In this document: one piece after another, positions 62,776 to 64,000 of the stretch
Layout: each line of letters starts with the position of its first letter
Numbering within the stretch: position 1 is the first letter of the stretch
Assembly: GCA_963705325.1 (NCBI GenBank)
Contig: OY970069.1
Span: 2,852,001-2,916,000, forward strand
Reading direction: 5' to 3'
DNA length: 64,000 bases
DNA from: DATARH01 sp963705325
Lineage (GTDB): Bacteria > Pseudomonadota > Alphaproteobacteria > ATCC43930 > CGMCC-115725
Position numbers and translations under genes: made by a program
Notes under the pieces: generated by a model
Told to the model about the DNA's origin: nothing
Databases searched by the model: none
The model's input: the letters and a program-made list of their open reading frames with translations, nothing else

Positions 62776-63790
62776 ATGTTGCAGCGACGCGAGCTGACGG
62801 GGTTGGGCGAATGTGTCCAGGTCATCGGAATGGCGGCCCGGAACCGCGCAACCGATCCCCTGGCAATGGCCCGGCATCGCGGCCTAAAGATCGCCGAGAG
62901 CGAGCTTGTCACGCGGGCCGCCGAAGGCGCGATTGCCACGGGTAGCGATGGCCTCGATCTGTCGAAACCGGTTGCGAGCGCCACCATTGGCCAGATCGCG
63001 CGCAATTCGCTGTCCGGCTATATGCTCGAAAACGCCCGGCCCGCCGGTTCATTTCATGAGCGCATTCTTGCGACTGATACCGCGAAGACTGCGGCCGGAA
63101 TCATTGACGAGGCGGTCGGCGTTCCGGTGTCGAACACTTCCGCCAGCTCCATCTATTTGGTTCCCGGCAAGGTCGGCTCGATCATCGTTTATCCCGTCGA
63201 GCTGCTGACTGATCCGGCCGGACTGGCAGTTATCGAGCGAGATTTCGCAGAGTGTGCCCAACGCGGACTCGATGCGGCGATCCTCGCGACGCTCCCCGGC
63301 GATTCGAACAATTCGTTTTCCGCCACCGCGCAGCCGATGTCAGACATGAATCTGTTGCTGAGTGCTCTCGGTGATCAGACTGGCGTTAGTCCGCCGGTTT
63401 TGGCGGCCGAACTCGGCGACTTTGATCCGAATGGCGACGCTGCGCGACGCTGGCGGGCAGGTTTTTCCTGAGGTCGGTCTTCACGGCGGCTATTTCGCCG
63501 GGTGCGGCGTGTTCGCTTCCGATGTTCTCAATGACGGGGTTATCCGCGCGCTCGCGCCGGAAGCGATCTTGTTTAAGGCTGAAGGCGTCGAGGTCTCAGC
63601 GTCAACCGAGGTTGCGCTCCAAATGGACAGCGCTCCGACGGTGCGCGGCGACAAGGCGACTGCCAGCACGGCCGTCTCCATGTTTCAGAACGGCTCGGTG
63701 GCCGTCCGGTTCCTGATCAGCTACGCGGTGATTCCGCTGCGCGACACGGTTGCCTCGGAAATGGACGGCTGCATCGTGGCGTGGAGCTAA
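62776..63790 (+). pseudogene. phage major capsid protein (HK97-like) with one apparent frameshift
   Basis: Two frames join near 63440 into a protein of about 337 residues. The first half has L-S-G-Y-M-L-E-N-A-R-P-A and the helical F-A-E-C-A-Q-R-G-L-D-A-A-I. The second half has V-L-N-D-G-V-I-R-A-L-A-P and E-V-A-L-Q-M-D-S-A-P-T, typical of HK97-fold capsid C-termini. The join fits one extra G. GGGGGGATCAGG precedes the ATG at 62776, so the frame from 62680, which runs through the terminator-like palindrome, is rejected. It lies upstream of the portal gene, whereas tailed phages usually have portal first. Confidence 0.7.
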
Positions 63791-63805
63791 GGCGGGAGCC
63801 GCGCG

Positions 63806-64000
63806 ATGAAGCTCCCGACTATCTTTAGGCGTCGCCGTCCGGCCGCCAAGTCGCTGTCGGCGCTGCCCGGCGGCGCGGGGAATGGCTGGATTTCGTTGGC
63901 CCGATGGGGCAACGAGTATTCGACTGGCCAATGGCAGCGCGCGGTGAGGATTTCGGATGATGAAATCCTTCGCCACCACGCAACTTTCGCCTGCGTGTCG
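63806..64000 (+). CDS. phage portal protein, N-terminal part
   Basis: The first 65 codons are present before the window ends. The basic start M-K-L-P-T-I-F-R-R-R-R is followed by R-A-V-R-I-S-D-D-E-I-L-R-H-H-A-T-F-A-C-V-S. The latter matches the early conserved segment of HK97-type portal proteins, where A-x-F-A-C-V-S-L-I is common. GGCGGGAG lies ahead of the ATG. The rest must be read from outside the window. Confidence 0.65.
   Translation, partial: MKLPTIFRRRRPAAKSLSALPGGAGNGWISLARWGNEYSTGQWQRAVRISDDEILRHHATFACVS

Larger units (their letters stand above)
58327..64000 (+). mobile_element. phage or phage-satellite element next to tRNA-Thr
   Basis: Everything from the tRNA 3-prime end to the window edge is phage-like: small DNA-binding proteins, a D5/VapE-like primase-helicase, orphan small genes, a major capsid gene and a portal gene. 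GC is lower than in the host part and structured repeats are dense. No integrase, terminase or tail gene is seen. The right end lies outside the window, so the far attachment site cannot be tested. It could be a prophage or a capsid-encoding satellite. Confidence 0.75.

Noticed and set aside
62556..62945. Plus-strand 129-codon frame across the repeat end and the capsid start
   Set aside because: It overlaps the capsid gene in another frame and is mainly repeat-derived text.

Overview
The window is about 67 percent GC and reads as one stretch of an alphaproteobacterial chromosome. Evidence for this is the SciP, DksA and CckA cell-cycle cluster, an alphaproteobacterial SOS box (GTTC-N7-GTTC) in front of recA, the conserved murA, DUF2948, hisG, hisD, UPF0262, maf, RNase G and yacG block, and a complete Cpa/Tad pilus locus. 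Nothing seen fixes the order; Rhodospirillales-like is a guess. Positions 58327-64000 are different: a phage or phage-satellite element next to a tRNA-Thr gene.

Layout: 1-7603 holds unlinked metabolic genes (a DUF188 nuclease-like protein, a sphingolipid-type desaturase, an SMP-30 lactonase, a 2-hydroxyacid dehydrogenase, an alpha/beta hydrolase, a CPBP protease and an amidohydrolase). 7620-11348 holds sciP, dksA and cckA; cckA is interrupted by nine apparent single-base indels. 11456-17605 holds an NTF2-like protein, recA, a multi-pass membrane protein and alaS. 17790-30581 is the Tad pilus locus. cpaABCDEF, tadB and tadC are on the minus strand; tadD, two TadE-like minor pilins, a TadG-like vWA protein and the Flp pilin are on the plus strand. 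Just after the pilin terminators, on the minus strand, is a small gene that ordinary callers miss: a SelW/Rdx-family selenoprotein with an in-frame UGA (C-K-P-U) and a bacterial SECIS-like hairpin.

31021-46586 is accessory metabolism: a two-subunit TPP decarboxylase, an MlaC/HpnM-like protein, a PRC-barrel protein, a TauD dioxygenase, an aldo/keto reductase, KDPG aldolase, two low-GC genes including a broken ydeI, an SDR, an HExxH protein, another hydroxyacid dehydrogenase, rmlD and rmlA, an NMT1-type binding protein fused to a degenerate kinase ATPase domain, an XRE regulator and a frameshifted racemase. 46583-53461 is the conserved housekeeping block on the minus strand. Its MurA carries Asp in place of the active-site Cys, which predicts fosfomycin insensitivity. 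53817-57878 is a signalling cluster: a haem-type DUF3365/HAMP sensor, a PknB-type Ser/Thr kinase, a peptidoglycan-binding protein and an FHA-adenylate cyclase.

The element after tRNA-Thr carries small DNA-binding proteins, a D5/VapE-like primase-helicase, a major capsid gene and the start of a portal gene. Its non-coding parts are unusually structured: six copies of the octamer CCCGGTTC/GAACCGGG around the primase end, three TCAA-S-TTGA palindromes that read in frame as a 12-residue peptide repeat, and a 51-bp-period array whose hairpin arms covary between copies. Thirteen apparent frameshifts (nine in cckA, and one each in cpaF, the racemase, the primase and the capsid gene) are noted. Most are single extra G, C or T bases, so consensus error must be excluded before any of these genes is called dead.
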